12,225 nucleotides of DNA from Thermoplasmata archaeon (GCA_021802165.1 JAKAAU010000017.1:1-12225); one strand, 5' to 3'. Positions 1 to 6,479 are shown, counted from the stretch's first letter. A program made the numbers and translations. The notes: generated by a model not told the origin, from the sequence alone.

Positions 1-80
1 GTGTATTGAGCTAATATTCTCTCACCCGGAAAAAATATATTATCAACACCATAATATTTATTCAACGGGTATTTATTCAT
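1..80 (-). CDS. N-terminal fragment of an unidentified protein, cut by the window edge
   Basis: An ATG at base 80 on the minus strand opens a frame with no stop for the 26 codons visible before the window ends. The peptide begins MNKYPLNKYYGVDNIFFPGE and continues RILAQY. No signal peptide, membrane segment or family motif can be recognised in so short a piece, so no function is assigned. What supports a real gene is the promoter: an AT-only box at 101-110 lies 26 bases upstream of the ATG, the spacing seen for most genes here. It is divergent from the NfeD-like gene at 200, and bases 81-199 would hold both promoters. A chance open frame cannot be excluded. Confidence 0.5.
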   Translation of the reverse strand, partial: MNKYPLNKYYGVDNIFFPGERILAQY

Positions 81-100
81 GAGAATAAAATATAATTGAA

Positions 101-110
101 ATATAAAATA
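101..110 (-). promoter_or_regulatory. TATA box for the left-edge minus-strand gene
   Basis: Read on the minus strand the sequence is TATTTTATAT, centred about 26 bases upstream of the ATG at base 80. This spacing fits a leaderless archaeal transcript starting at the start codon. Confidence 0.45.
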
Positions 111-169
111 TTTTTCTACAATGGCTATAGCGAGACCATAGAATATGGCAATAAAAATTTAATATGAAA

Positions 170-179
170 TTTAATATAT
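170..179 (+). promoter_or_regulatory. TATA box for the NfeD-like gene
   Basis: TTTAATATAT is centred about 26 bases upstream of the ATG at 200, which fits a leaderless transcript. Together with the box at 101-110 it makes 81-199 a divergent promoter region. Confidence 0.5.
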
Positions 180-199
180 CAAGATTGCATTGAATTTTT

Positions 200-505
200 A
201 TGAGCCAGATAATAATAATAGGATATGTGCTTGATACGTTTGTGTCTTTTTTTATCGGAGCGTGGTTTGCCAGGTTCTGGCTCAGGCACCCTTTCAGAAG
301 GAAACCTGCAACCGGTAAAGATTCAATAATAGGAAAAACCGGCGAAATAAAAAATATTCTTAAAAACAATTCATATGAAATCGCCATTGACTCTCAGTTA
401 TGGAAAGCTGTGCCCGATGACCCACAGGAAACATTTGCCAAAGGAGAAATAGCTTATGTGAAATCAATCAGGGACCTTACATTATACATTTCAAAAATTA
501 AATGA
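200..505 (+). CDS. Short NfeD-like membrane protein with C-terminal OB-fold domain
   Basis: The 101-residue product has one N-terminal hydrophobic segment (about residues 4-27). A basic stretch follows (HPFRRKP, 30-36), then a C-terminal domain with the NfeD pattern: GKTGEI at 45-50, an LWKA motif at 67-70 and a closing KGEIAYVKSIRDLTLYI strand pair at 81-97. NfeD OB-folds are membrane-anchored partners of stomatin/prohibitin (SPFH) proteins, and long forms carry a ClpP-like protease domain. This is the short form with a single anchor and no protease. No stomatin gene lies beside it in the window, although the truncated gene at 1-80 is divergent from it. The ATG at 200 fits a leaderless promoter. 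The family call rests on the C-terminal motif only. Confidence 0.7.
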   Translation: MSQIIIIGYVLDTFVSFFIGAWFARFWLRHPFRRKPATGKDSIIGKTGEIKNILKNNSYEIAIDSQLWKAVPDDPQETFAKGEIAYVKSIRDLTLYISKIK

Positions 506-516
506 TTAAATATAAG
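506..516 (+). promoter_or_regulatory. TATA-like box before the LOG-type gene
   Basis: The AT-rich sequence TTAAATATAAG starts right after the NfeD-like stop codon and is centred about 23 bases upstream of the ATG at 534. The second gene may therefore have its own start besides any read-through. Confidence 0.4.
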
Positions 517-533
517 AAATAACTGTTATAATA

Positions 534-1025
534 ATGTATGATTATAACATCGGTGTAATCGGTGGTAGTATAACAGATAAAATACATTGTGACATTGCCT
601 ATACCCTGGGAAAGTATTTAGCTTCCAGAAATTGTGCAGTTTTCTGTGGTGGAGGTGCCGGTATTATGGAGTGTGTTTCTAGAGGGGTACATGATGCAGG
701 CGGAATGGTAATAGGAATACTTCCAGATGGTAACAGATTGAACGGTAATAAATATTTATCACTTGCTATTCCCACTGGTGTCGGATATTTGAGAAATTTT
801 TTTATAGTCAGGGCATCTGATGCGCTGATAGCAATAGATGGATATTCCGGAACTACCTCTGAGGCGGCATTCGCACTAACCGAAGGAAAATCAGTAATAT
901 CAGTGGATGAACTAAATATAAGAAGAAAGGAAAGCGATGGAAAAATAATATTTGAGAAGGACCCAGAAAGGGCTGGGGAAATAGCTATAAAAGAGGCAGA
1001 AAAATTTTTAGTGTCTATTTCATGA
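534..1025 (+). CDS. LOG/TIGR00725-type Rossmann-fold protein (SLOG superfamily)
   Basis: The 163-residue product begins with a Rossmann strand and glycine loop (IGVIGGS, 6-12). It carries the diagnostic CGGGAGIM (38-45) followed by SRGVHDAGG and IGILP. A second loop, RNFFIVRASDALIAIDGYSG at 87-106, continues into TTSEAAFAL. This is the 'lysine decarboxylase-like' LOG fold in its TIGR00725 form, about the usual length. Classical cytokinin-activating LOG enzymes carry PGGxGTxxE; here the equivalent is GYSGTTSE (103-110), so the Gly-Thr-x-x-Glu core is kept but the PGG start is not. A nucleotide or nucleotide-derived ligand is likely; phosphoribohydrolase activity is not demonstrated. It lies 28 bases after the NfeD-like gene and its 3' end overlaps the convergent gene by 6 bases. 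Confidence 0.8.
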   Translation: MYDYNIGVIGGSITDKIHCDIAYTLGKYLASRNCAVFCGGGAGIMECVSRGVHDAGGMVIGILPDGNRLNGNKYLSLAIPTGVGYLRNFFIVRASDALIAIDGYSGTTSEAAFALTEGKSVISVDELNIRRKESDGKIIFEKDPERAGEIAIKEAEKFLVSIS

Positions 1026-1535
1026 TTTACTGTTTTTCAGTAAATGCACCTTTGTCATATGTGATACCATAAAAATTAACAAAAATACACCTATTATGTA
1101 CTCAACCATCACATCTCCAAGAAGCCCAAAGTGTACCGTGACTAATTTATAAGGCACAAGGAGTATATATAATATCAGAATACCAACAAGCATTATAGCG
1201 ATAACAACTATTGCTGGTTTCATCTCTCTTAATTTCTTAAAATATAAAACCGCTGGTGAAGCTATAAAAATGATGCTTAACGTCAATGCTATTTCCGAAT
1301 AGACATTAAATTTTGTGTTTATTATTCCTTTAACCTGGATAGAAGCAACGGCTATGAGAATAATCCCGACAACTATTACACCTATTTCAATATAAAGCCT
1401 GATGTTGGATTTTTCTTTAATTTCATTTTTGCTGGATGTTGTCTCCTGTTCACCGGTTTCAGATTTCTGTTCCATACTTTTTTCTGTTTCTGAATCTGTT
1501 GCATTTCCAGAATCTTCATTATTTTGATCTACCAT
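1020..1535 (-). CDS. Membrane protein with acidic, disordered N-terminus and four TM segments
   Basis: This is a 171-residue protein of unknown function. Residues 1-45 are rich in Glu, Asp, Ser, Thr, Asn and Lys with almost no hydrophobics and should be a disordered cytosolic tail. Four hydrophobic spans follow at about 48-66, 80-99, 107-127 and 137-160, then a short basic C-terminus (HLLKNSKS). Under the positive-inside rule, the KKLREMK loop (100-106) after the second span and the basic end suggest both termini are cytoplasmic. No family motif was recognised. A TATA-like box at 1556-1568 sits 26 bases upstream of the ATG, supporting this start. The last codons overlap the convergent LOG-type gene by 6 bases. 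Confidence 0.7.
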   Translation of the reverse strand: MVDQNNEDSGNATDSETEKSMEQKSETGEQETTSSKNEIKEKSNIRLYIEIGVIVVGIILIAVASIQVKGIINTKFNVYSEIALTLSIIFIASPAVLYFKKLREMKPAIVVIAIMLVGILILYILLVPYKLVTVHFGLLGDVMVEYIIGVFLLIFMVSHMTKVHLLKNSKS

Positions 1536-1555
1536 CCGGTAAAGATAATTCGGTC

Positions 1556-1568
1556 ATTATTAAATTTT
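1556..1568 (-). promoter_or_regulatory. TATA box for the four-TM membrane protein
   Basis: On the minus strand the sequence reads AAAATTTAATAAT, centred about 26 bases upstream of the ATG at 1535, consistent with a leaderless transcript. Confidence 0.45.
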
Positions 1569-1717
1569 CCTATTATGTATGGCATTCATTGCGTTTTAAA
1601 AATAAAGGGTAAAGATCTACCAATATAGGTTTAATTATTTGAAGTATATATTCTTGATCTGATTTGACGCTAATAGTCGATAAAAAAATACATAAAGATA
1701 TAGGTTATACTGAATGC

Positions 1718-2881
1718 ATGGAAGATGTATATATTGTCTCCGCCAAACGTACACCTATAGGAAAATTCGGAAAATCACTTTCAAGAATCAAGGCCACTGA
1801 TCTGGGTGCAGCTGCCATTAAAGCCGTTATAAAGGATTCCGGAATAGATAAAGACCTCATTGAAGAGATCATAATGGGAAATGTAATTCAGGCCAATGTT
1901 GGTCAGAATCCGGCCGGTCAGGCTGCTTTTTATGCCGGACTTAAGCCAGAAGTAACAAAAAACACGGTAAATGTTGTATGCGCATCGGGAATGCTTGCAA
2001 CAGAGAATGCTGCAAGGGAGATTATGCTTGGAGAGCATGATATAATTGTTTCCGGTGGTTTTGAAAATATGAGCAATTCACCACTAATATTGCCTGCAGA
2101 ATTCAGATGGGGGCCAAAACAGCTTCTATATAAGAATCTTAAGATTGAAGATTCTATGCTCAACGATGGCCTGGTAGATGCACTCTACGGAGAACACATG
2201 GGCGTGTCAGCCGAGCATTCTGCCAGAAAATATGGACTGACCAGGGAACAGGCTGATGAGTTTTCTGTGGAAAGCCAGAACAGGGCCATAAGGGCAACAG
2301 AATCCGGTGAATTCGCAAAGGAAATTGTGAAACTTGACAACCTGGAAAAGGATGAAGGTATGAGAAGAACATCCATGGAGGACCTGGCAAAACTTAATTC
2401 CGCATTTGACCGGAATGGCATATTGACAGCGGGCAATTCATCACAGCTATCCGATGGGGCTTCTGCCCTTCTTCTTTCCTCTGAGAAGGGATTAAAGGAA
2501 TACGGGTTAAAGCCAATAGCAAAGATTACAGGATTCAGCTCAGCCTCTCTTGATACAAGGGATTTTGTTGAGGCACCCATACCGGCAACAAGGAAACTAC
2601 TGGAAAAGCAGCATAAAAAGATAGATTATTATGACCTGATAGAGCATAATGAGGCATTTTCCGTTGCTTCTCTGATAGTTAGAGATCAGCTAGGAGTTGA
2701 AAAGGATAGGTTTAATGTAAACGGTGGTGCAATAGCTATAGGCCATCCACTTGGCAATAGCGGATCAAGAATAATAGTAACATTGATCAATGCACTTCAG
2801 AGCAGGAATATGAAAACCGGACTTGCTACAATCTGCCACGGTGGGGGTGGTGGTCATACCCTTACACTGGAACTTGTATAA
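1718..2881 (+). CDS. Acetyl-CoA C-acetyltransferase (thiolase)
   Basis: A complete 387-residue thiolase that condenses or cleaves acyl-CoA plus acetyl-CoA in the cytosol. All catalytic elements are visible. The nucleophile is Cys88 in VNVVCASGM, the NEAF loop is at 311-314, His343 lies in GGAIAIGHPLGNSG, and the acid-base Cys373 lies in CHGGGGGH. Spacing matches the well-studied Zoogloea enzyme. The N-terminal MEDVYIVSAKRTPIGKF is the normal thiolase start, so I chose the ATG at 1718. An in-frame TTG at 1664 would add 18 unrelated residues, although a TATA-like run near 1630-1640 would fit transcription starting about there, leaving a short leader with an AGGT at 1702-1705. There is no adjacent HMG-CoA synthase or DUF35 gene, so it may serve beta-oxidation or acetoacetyl-CoA formation alone. 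Confidence 0.93.
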   Translation: MEDVYIVSAKRTPIGKFGKSLSRIKATDLGAAAIKAVIKDSGIDKDLIEEIIMGNVIQANVGQNPAGQAAFYAGLKPEVTKNTVNVVCASGMLATENAAREIMLGEHDIIVSGGFENMSNSPLILPAEFRWGPKQLLYKNLKIEDSMLNDGLVDALYGEHMGVSAEHSARKYGLTREQADEFSVESQNRAIRATESGEFAKEIVKLDNLEKDEGMRRTSMEDLAKLNSAFDRNGILTAGNSSQLSDGASALLLSSEKGLKEYGLKPIAKITGFSSASLDTRDFVEAPIPATRKLLEKQHKKIDYYDLIEHNEAFSVASLIVRDQLGVEKDRFNVNGGAIAIGHPLGNSGSRIIVTLINALQSRNMKTGLATICHGGGGGHTLTLELV

Positions 2882-2975
2882 ATTTTCATTATTAATTTCT
2901 CTTTTCCAGTACTAATGAAAGATTTAAAAGCAATGTATCAATTATCATATGTCTTATTAATAGTATATACGATTC

Positions 2976-3121
2976 ATGAATATATATGACGACGTAAGAC
3001 TAAAAGCTACCTGGCCTTCAATGGGCTTCAGATACAGCATATTGCGAGTCACATTGCAATGACCATCTGATCAGGGGCTGGGCTGAGAACTCCCCGTGGG
3101 TCAGGAAATTATGAAACGTGA
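2976..3121 (+). pseudogene. Probable relic of an IS200/IS605-family tnpB 3' end
   Basis: Three short coding-like pieces lie in different frames. At 2976-3062 the peptide MNIYDDVRLKATWPSMGFRY resembles the variable tail that follows the last RuvC motif in archaeal TnpB proteins (the ...CGDxVR... type). At 3071-3121 another frame reads SGAGLRTPRGSGNYET followed by a stop, again tail-like. The piece is G+C-richer than its surroundings and can fold: GGGG at 3074-3077 pairs with CCCC at 3092-3095, enclosed by GACC (3061-3064) and GGTC (3099-3102). This is where an omegaRNA scaffold would lie in an intact element. No catalytic motifs, left end or tnpA are present. The assignment rests on my recollection of family tails, so a structured non-coding RNA is the alternative. 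Confidence 0.4.
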
Positions 3122-3200
3122 TTAATATCCGTTAAACCGGGGAAAAGTTGAATATAAATTGTTTTATTAAGTCTAATATTAAAGTGCCAAACTCCAAGCA

Positions 3201-3234
3201 GGTTGAAATTAAGTCAGTATAATTTGGTTGAAAT
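3201..3234. repeat. 9-base direct repeat beside the DUF302 gene
   Basis: GGTTGAAAT occurs at 3201-3209 and again at 3226-3234, start to start 25 bases. It ends just before the stop codon of the minus-strand DUF302 gene. The role is unknown and two copies of this length may be chance. Confidence 0.3.
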
Positions 3235-3235
3235 A

Positions 3236-3613
3236 TTATGAAACTGCATTGGTGATGTTATCAAAGAGCACTTTTAACTTTTTTAATACTTCCTTATAAT
3301 CTCTTATTTTGTACGTATCTATAAGCTCCTCAGGATTTTTATAAAGCAGGTAAACATCGTCATTTGTTGAGTATACCAGTAATTTAGCAGGCAATTCAAT
3401 GCCAATTTCAGGATTCTCTTCCATGAGAAGAGTGCCACCTGAAGGAGAACCGAATATAAGCACAGTTTCATTCTGCATATCCATCCCCACTTTTATGGCG
3501 TTCCGTCTATGGTCTATTTCTGCAAAAACATCAACGTCTTTTTCCTTCAAAAAGTCCTTGATAATTTTAACGGTTTCCTGGAATCCATATCTACTTTTAG
3601 TTTTAATAAACAT
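3236..3613 (-). CDS. DUF302 family protein
   Basis: The 125-residue cytosolic protein follows the DUF302 pattern through its length. It has an N-terminal helix beginning ETVKIIKDFLKEK (13-25), the FAEIDH strand (30-35), the TVLIFGSPSGGTLLM core (50-64) and NPEIGIELPAKLLVY (67-81). A VYLLYKNPEEL segment follows (87-97). DUF302 proteins are small alpha/beta domains that often occur near sulfur or heavy-metal genes; no biochemical role is established and none is shown here. No signal peptide is present. The ATG at 3613 lies 24 bases from a TATA-like box at 3633-3640. The gene is divergent from the Rieske gene, with both promoters in bases 3614-3717, so co-regulation is possible but unproven. Confidence 0.85.
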   Translation of the reverse strand: MFIKTKSRYGFQETVKIIKDFLKEKDVDVFAEIDHRRNAIKVGMDMQNETVLIFGSPSGGTLLMEENPEIGIELPAKLLVYSTNDDVYLLYKNPEELIDTYKIRDYKEVLKKLKVLFDNITNAVS

Positions 3614-3632
3614 ATATAATAATATAAATAAG

Positions 3633-3640
3633 CTATAAAT
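3633..3640 (-). promoter_or_regulatory. TATA box for the DUF302 gene
   Basis: The minus-strand reading is ATTTATAG, centred about 24 bases upstream of the ATG at 3613. Confidence 0.4.
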
Positions 3641-3687
3641 TATTTATTATAGGATGGATTTTATCCACATATTGCATTTGTAGGGAA

Positions 3688-3700
3688 AATATAAATTTAA
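3688..3700 (+). promoter_or_regulatory. TATA box for the Rieske gene
   Basis: AATATAAATTTAA is centred about 24 bases upstream of the ATG at 3718, in keeping with a leaderless transcript. Confidence 0.5.
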
Positions 3701-3717
3701 CCTGAAAATACAGTATT

Positions 3718-4053
3718 ATGTCATGGAGAAAAATATTAGGCATGAAAGCACTGGAAAATTCCGGTAACCATGTATCCATAAACCTTGGAAACGGTGAAGT
3801 TGTTTTTATAACAAAGCAAAACGGGAAACTCTATGGAATAAACGGGATATGTTCACATCTAAAATGCATACTGGGAAACGTTGCAGAAGATGGAAAGCAT
3901 GTTGTCTGCCCATGCCATAACGCAAGCTTTGAACTTGATACCGGAAAAATGGTAAAACCACCTCTCATATCACCGGAACTACCCATGGAAAAATATGCTC
4001 TTAAGACCTATAACCTCAGGGAAGCTGCAGGATTCATAGAAATAGAAGAATAA
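3718..4053 (+). CDS. Small soluble Rieske [2Fe-2S] protein
   Basis: The 111-residue protein is a stand-alone Rieske domain without a membrane anchor or signal sequence. Box 1 is CSHLKC (Cys45, His47) and box 2 is CPCHNASFELDTGK (Cys64, His67), which supply the four cluster ligands. Cys50 and Cys66 stand where the disulfide pair of high-potential Rieske proteins (bc1/b6f type) is found, whereas dioxygenase-type ferredoxins usually lack it. The overall size and the FELDTGK end of box 2 look like the ferredoxin or NirD-like class, so its redox class is ambiguous. No oxygenase, reductase or cytochrome b gene is adjacent, so the partner is unknown. Its 3' end faces that of the enoyl-CoA hydratase gene with only 3 bases between them. 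Confidence 0.9.
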   Translation: MSWRKILGMKALENSGNHVSINLGNGEVVFITKQNGKLYGINGICSHLKCILGNVAEDGKHVVCPCHNASFELDTGKMVKPPLISPELPMEKYALKTYNLREAAGFIEIEE

Positions 4054-4056
4054 AAT

Positions 4057-4809
4057 TTATTTGCTTCTTTTTTTCTGCATAAATTTATCTATTCTCTCTT
4101 TTGTATCTTTTTCGGATTGCAGGATACCGAAAAGTGCAGCCTCGTAATCAAGTTTCAGTTCAATGTTACTGTCTGTACTGGTATTTACCGCATGCTTTGT
4201 TATGGATACGGCATGTTCCGGCATGTTATTTATTATTTCTGCTATTCTTCTAGCCTCTGCCTCAGGGTCATCAGAAAGGAGATCTACAAGCCCGAAATCG
4301 TATGCCTGTAATGCAGTAATCTTTTCCCCGGTAAGTATCATATACAGAGCTCTATTACGTCCTATAACAGAGGGAAGTATGACATTGCCGCCCGCACCCG
4401 CATTGATACCCAGGTTTATTTCTGGCTGGCCCAGGATTGCTTTTCTGGAACATATTCTGATATCCGTTGAAAGTGAAAGCTCAAGACCGCCTCCAAGCAC
4501 GTATCCGTTGAGAAACGATATTACCGGTCTTGGATAATTTCTGAAAAATAGGGCAAGTTCATTGAGCTTTAGATGGAAATCATATGCATTACGTGCATCA
4601 ATATATTGGAATTGCGCAATGTCTGCACCTGCGGAAAAATTATTTCTTCCACCAATTATGATTGATCTGCTGCTATCAACAACACTTTTCATTGCGTGAA
4701 TGATCTCATCAACCATGTGTTCTGTTACTGTATTCAGGTGCCCTTCCCTGTTAAAATATATAATACGTGTATTACCATCCTCTACAAGATTTATATCTGT
4801 ATATTCCAT
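4057..4809 (-). CDS. Enoyl-CoA hydratase/isomerase family protein (crotonase fold)
   Basis: The 250-residue crotonase-superfamily enzyme probably hydrates trans-2-enoyl-CoA. The oxyanion-hole segment FSAGAD (58-63) and GYVLGGGLELSLSTD (102-116) are present. Both catalytic glutamates of classical hydratases have counterparts: Glu110 in GGGLE and Glu130 in GQPEINLGINAGAGGN, the same 20-residue spacing as in rat hydratase. The usual PGAGG after the second Glu is NAGAGG here, a small departure. The ATG at 4809 is preferred over an upstream in-frame TTG at 4830, because a TATA box at 4831-4837 would sit on top of the longer start but is 25 bases from the ATG. Substrate chain length cannot be told. 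Together with the thiolase it suggests acyl-CoA turnover, though the two are separate units. Confidence 0.88.
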   Translation of the reverse strand: MEYTDINLVEDGNTRIIYFNREGHLNTVTEHMVDEIIHAMKSVVDSSRSIIIGGRNNFSAGADIAQFQYIDARNAYDFHLKLNELALFFRNYPRPVISFLNGYVLGGGLELSLSTDIRICSRKAILGQPEINLGINAGAGGNVILPSVIGRNRALYMILTGEKITALQAYDFGLVDLLSDDPEAEARRIAEIINNMPEHAVSITKHAVNTSTDSNIELKLDYEAALFGILQSEKDTKERIDKFMQKKRSK

Positions 4810-4830
4810 GTATATATATTCATAATCCAA

Positions 4831-4837
4831 TTAAATA
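4831..4837 (-). promoter_or_regulatory. TATA box deciding the enoyl-CoA hydratase start
   Basis: The minus-strand sequence TATTTAA is centred 25 bases upstream of the ATG at 4809. It nearly abuts the alternative TTG at 4830, which argues against the longer start. Confidence 0.5.
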
Positions 4838-4900
4838 CTTACTATTCCATCTGTTTAATCTTTACTTAACATTGCATAACAAGAGCTATCCTGAAAATAG

Positions 4901-4910
4901 TTAAATATGG
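4901..4910 (+). promoter_or_regulatory. TATA box of the zinc-ribbon/cbi operon
   Basis: TTAAATATGG is centred about 25 bases upstream of the ATG at 4930 and only about 13 bases from the upstream in-frame ATG at 4918, so it favours the shorter start. It is the only clear promoter before cbiJ, cbiC and cbiD. Confidence 0.5.
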
Positions 4911-4929
4911 TTTCAATATGTGTTTACAT

Positions 4930-5118
4930 ATGGATGAGTACAAGAATGTAAGGATATGTCCTCATTGTGGTTCGCTGAAGCTCAACTGGGTCGCCGGTGG
5001 AATTGCAGGACCTGTCTATAAATGTGACGATTGCAACTATGTGGGTGCCTTTGTTCTAGAAGTAAGATTAAAGGATATTGAAAAATTCCAGAAAGAATTG
5101 CGAGCAGGGAAAAATTAG
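4930..5118 (+). CDS. Small zinc-ribbon protein heading the cbi operon
   Basis: The 62-residue protein carries one zinc ribbon: Cys10 and Cys13 in CPHCGS and Cys32 and Cys35 in CDDC. The knuckles are joined by a glycine-rich stretch, NWVAGGIAGPVYK, and followed by YVGAFVLEVRLKDIEKFQKE. One structural zinc is expected. The type is common among small archaeal proteins of unknown role; nucleic-acid or protein binding is only a guess. The ATG at 4930 is chosen over 4918 because of the TATA position. It ends 9 bases before cbiJ, whose Shine-Dalgarno sequence overlaps its stop codon, so the two are surely co-transcribed. Whether it takes part in cobalamin synthesis or metal handling, or is merely a passenger, is open. 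Confidence 0.82.
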   Translation: MDEYKNVRICPHCGSLKLNWVAGGIAGPVYKCDDCNYVGAFVLEVRLKDIEKFQKELRAGKN

Positions 5119-5120
5119 GT
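5117..5120 (+). promoter_or_regulatory. Shine-Dalgarno site of cbiJ
   Basis: AGGT overlaps the TAG stop of the zinc-ribbon gene and lies 7 bases before the cbiJ ATG. It shows that this internal operon gene is initiated by a ribosome binding site, unlike the leaderless first genes. Confidence 0.45.
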
Positions 5121-5127
5121 CTGAAAC

Positions 5128-5877
5128 ATGATCTTACTGTTTGACGGGACATCAGACTCAAGAAAACTTGCAAGTGACCTTTCAGGTTACGGTTTTGACA
5201 TTCTTGCAACTGCTACAACAGATGATGGAGTTTCAAAATTGAGGTCTGAAGGTATAAGGAGCATAATGGGAAAACTTGAATACGATTCAATTATAACATT
5301 ATGCAGGAAAAATTCTATTAAAGTATTGATAGATGGGTCACACCCATATGCTAATTCACTCCATGAAACATGTATAAGGGTGGCCGAAGACATCGGGATT
5401 CCGCTTATCAGATATGAAAGGGATAACATTAAAATAAATAATATAAGAATATTCTACGCGAATAACTATCATGAAGCAGGGGAAATGGCAATGCGTGGAC
5501 ATAATATATTTATTACCACAGGAATAAAGTATATATGGTGTTTAAAAAACATTATTGATGAACGTAATGTATATGTGCGCATAATCCCCGATCCTGAAAA
5601 TATTGAATTTCTAATAAAAATGGGAATTAAAAAGGATCATATAATTGCAATGGAGGGGAATTTTGATGAGAATCTTAACAGGGCATTAATGGAATACTAC
5701 AGGATAGATACACTGATTACCAAGGATAGTGGCTTCAATGCAGAGCCAAAGGTCAAAGCGGCCCTCTCACTGGACATCAATGTCATAATAATATCCAGGA
5801 AAAATTTCCCTTGGAAATTAAAGGCAGGGAACCCCATGGAAATAAAAAAGATTTTAAATGATATGGGGATAAAATAA
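5128..5877 (+). CDS. cbiJ: Cobalt-precorrin-6A reductase
   Basis: The 249-residue product is the NAD(P)H-dependent enzyme that reduces the corrin macrocycle of cobalt-precorrin-6A to give cobalt-precorrin-6B in the oxygen-independent pathway. Family markers appear in order: the N-terminal nucleotide-binding start ILLFDGTSDSR (2-12), DGSHPYA (69-75, the usual D-A-T-H-P-F-A block), IIAMEGNFDENLN (172-184, the Q/E-G-P-F region) and ITKDSG (197-202, normally T-K-N/D-S-G). Length is normal for CbiJ/CobK. The N-terminal GT-x-D/E element and the K-D-S-G motif are intact, so the enzyme should be active. It is the second gene of the operon; cbiC follows after 2 bases. The anaerobic name CbiJ is preferred over CobK because of the neighbouring cbiD. 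Confidence 0.92.
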   Translation: MILLFDGTSDSRKLASDLSGYGFDILATATTDDGVSKLRSEGIRSIMGKLEYDSIITLCRKNSIKVLIDGSHPYANSLHETCIRVAEDIGIPLIRYERDNIKINNIRIFYANNYHEAGEMAMRGHNIFITTGIKYIWCLKNIIDERNVYVRIIPDPENIEFLIKMGIKKDHIIAMEGNFDENLNRALMEYYRIDTLITKDSGFNAEPKVKAALSLDINVIIISRKNFPWKLKAGNPMEIKKILNDMGIK

Positions 5878-5879
5878 TT

Positions 5880-6479
5880 ATGGATGGCACCATGAATCCT
5901 TCAGAGATTTATTCCAGAAGTTTTGCGTATATCAGGAGTGAAATGGGGCTGGACAGATCATTAAAATCTGATATTATAGTAAGGACTGTGCATGCAACTG
6001 CGGATTTTGATATTGGAAAATCACTTGTTTTTTCACGGCATTTTGAGGATTCTCTCCAGTACATTAGAGATGGTAAGATGGTAATAACGGATATCAACAT
6101 GGTATATGCCGGAATTCCAGGACATTCAAAGAGAAAATGTTTCATTAATGATCTGGATGTAATAGAAGAGGCAAAAAATAGTGGACTCTCAAGGTCATAT
6201 ATCTCAATAAAAAAGGCATGCAGGGAATATCCTGATGCCGTATATATAATAGGGGACGCACCCACGGCCCTTCTATCTTTACTAGAATCTGTGGATAGGG
6301 AATCATGCTATCCAGAATTGATCATAGGGGTTCCCGTTGGTTTTGTATCTGCACTGGAGTCTAAATCTAAACTCCTTGCGTTCAAGGGGAATTTTATAAC
6401 AAATCTGAGCAGAAAGGGTGGATCCGCAGTTGCTGCTGCCATATTCAATGCCATGGAAGCGTATATACATGTATATTGA
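5880..6479 (+). CDS. cbiC: Cobalt-precorrin-8 methylmutase
   Basis: The 199-residue product moves the C11 methyl group to C12 by a 1,5-shift, turning cobalt-precorrin-8 into cobyrinic acid. The catalytic histidine is His38 in VRTVHATADFD, matching His43 of the Salmonella enzyme. Other hallmarks are ITDINMVYAGI (69-79), IGDAPTALLSLLE (124-136), IGVPVGFVSALESK (149-162) and the C-terminal RKGGSAVAAAIFNA. The family usually has IGNAPTAL, so Asn to Asp is a minor change. The ATG at 5880, two bases after the cbiJ stop, is used; an in-frame ATG at 5892 (MNPSEIYSRSF) also fits the family start and cannot be ruled out. The 3' end overlaps cbiD by 11 bases, suggesting translational coupling. Confidence 0.93.
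   Translation: MDGTMNPSEIYSRSFAYIRSEMGLDRSLKSDIIVRTVHATADFDIGKSLVFSRHFEDSLQYIRDGKMVITDINMVYAGIPGHSKRKCFINDLDVIEEAKNSGLSRSYISIKKACREYPDAVYIIGDAPTALLSLLESVDRESCYPELIIGVPVGFVSALESKSKLLAFKGNFITNLSRKGGSAVAAAIFNAMEAYIHVY

Larger units (their letters stand above)
2882..3235. other. Gene-poor spacer with a GC-richer core
   Basis: This 354-base gap separates the thiolase from the DUF302 gene. Bases 2882-2975 are plain AT-rich spacer with a T-rich start that may terminate thiolase transcription. Bases 2976-3121 are clearly richer in G+C than the flanks and carry the tnpB-like remnant listed separately. Bases 3122-3235 return to AT-rich sequence and include a 9-base direct repeat (GGTTGAAAT) at 3201-3209 and 3226-3234. 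No intact gene is seen on either strand. Confidence 0.6.

Noticed and set aside
1664..1717. TTG-initiated N-terminal extension of the thiolase
   Set aside because: The 18 extra residues do not resemble any thiolase N-terminus, and the family start MEDVYIVSAKRTP begins exactly at the ATG at 1718.
2976..3062. 28-codon ORF as a genuine small gene
   Set aside because: Its peptide looks like a transposon-protein tail and a second tail-like frame follows immediately, so decay is a better explanation than a small gene.
3061..3140. CTGAGA within a GGGG/CCCC stem, suggestive of a TPP riboswitch
   Set aside because: The downstream P4/P5 consensus (CCTGATCTGG...TAAT...CCAGCG) is absent, the P3 arm is missing and no plus-strand gene follows; the next gene is convergent.
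6418..6468. GTG-initiated extension of cbiD
   Set aside because: It lies wholly inside cbiC and places 17 unrelated residues before the normal CbiD start.
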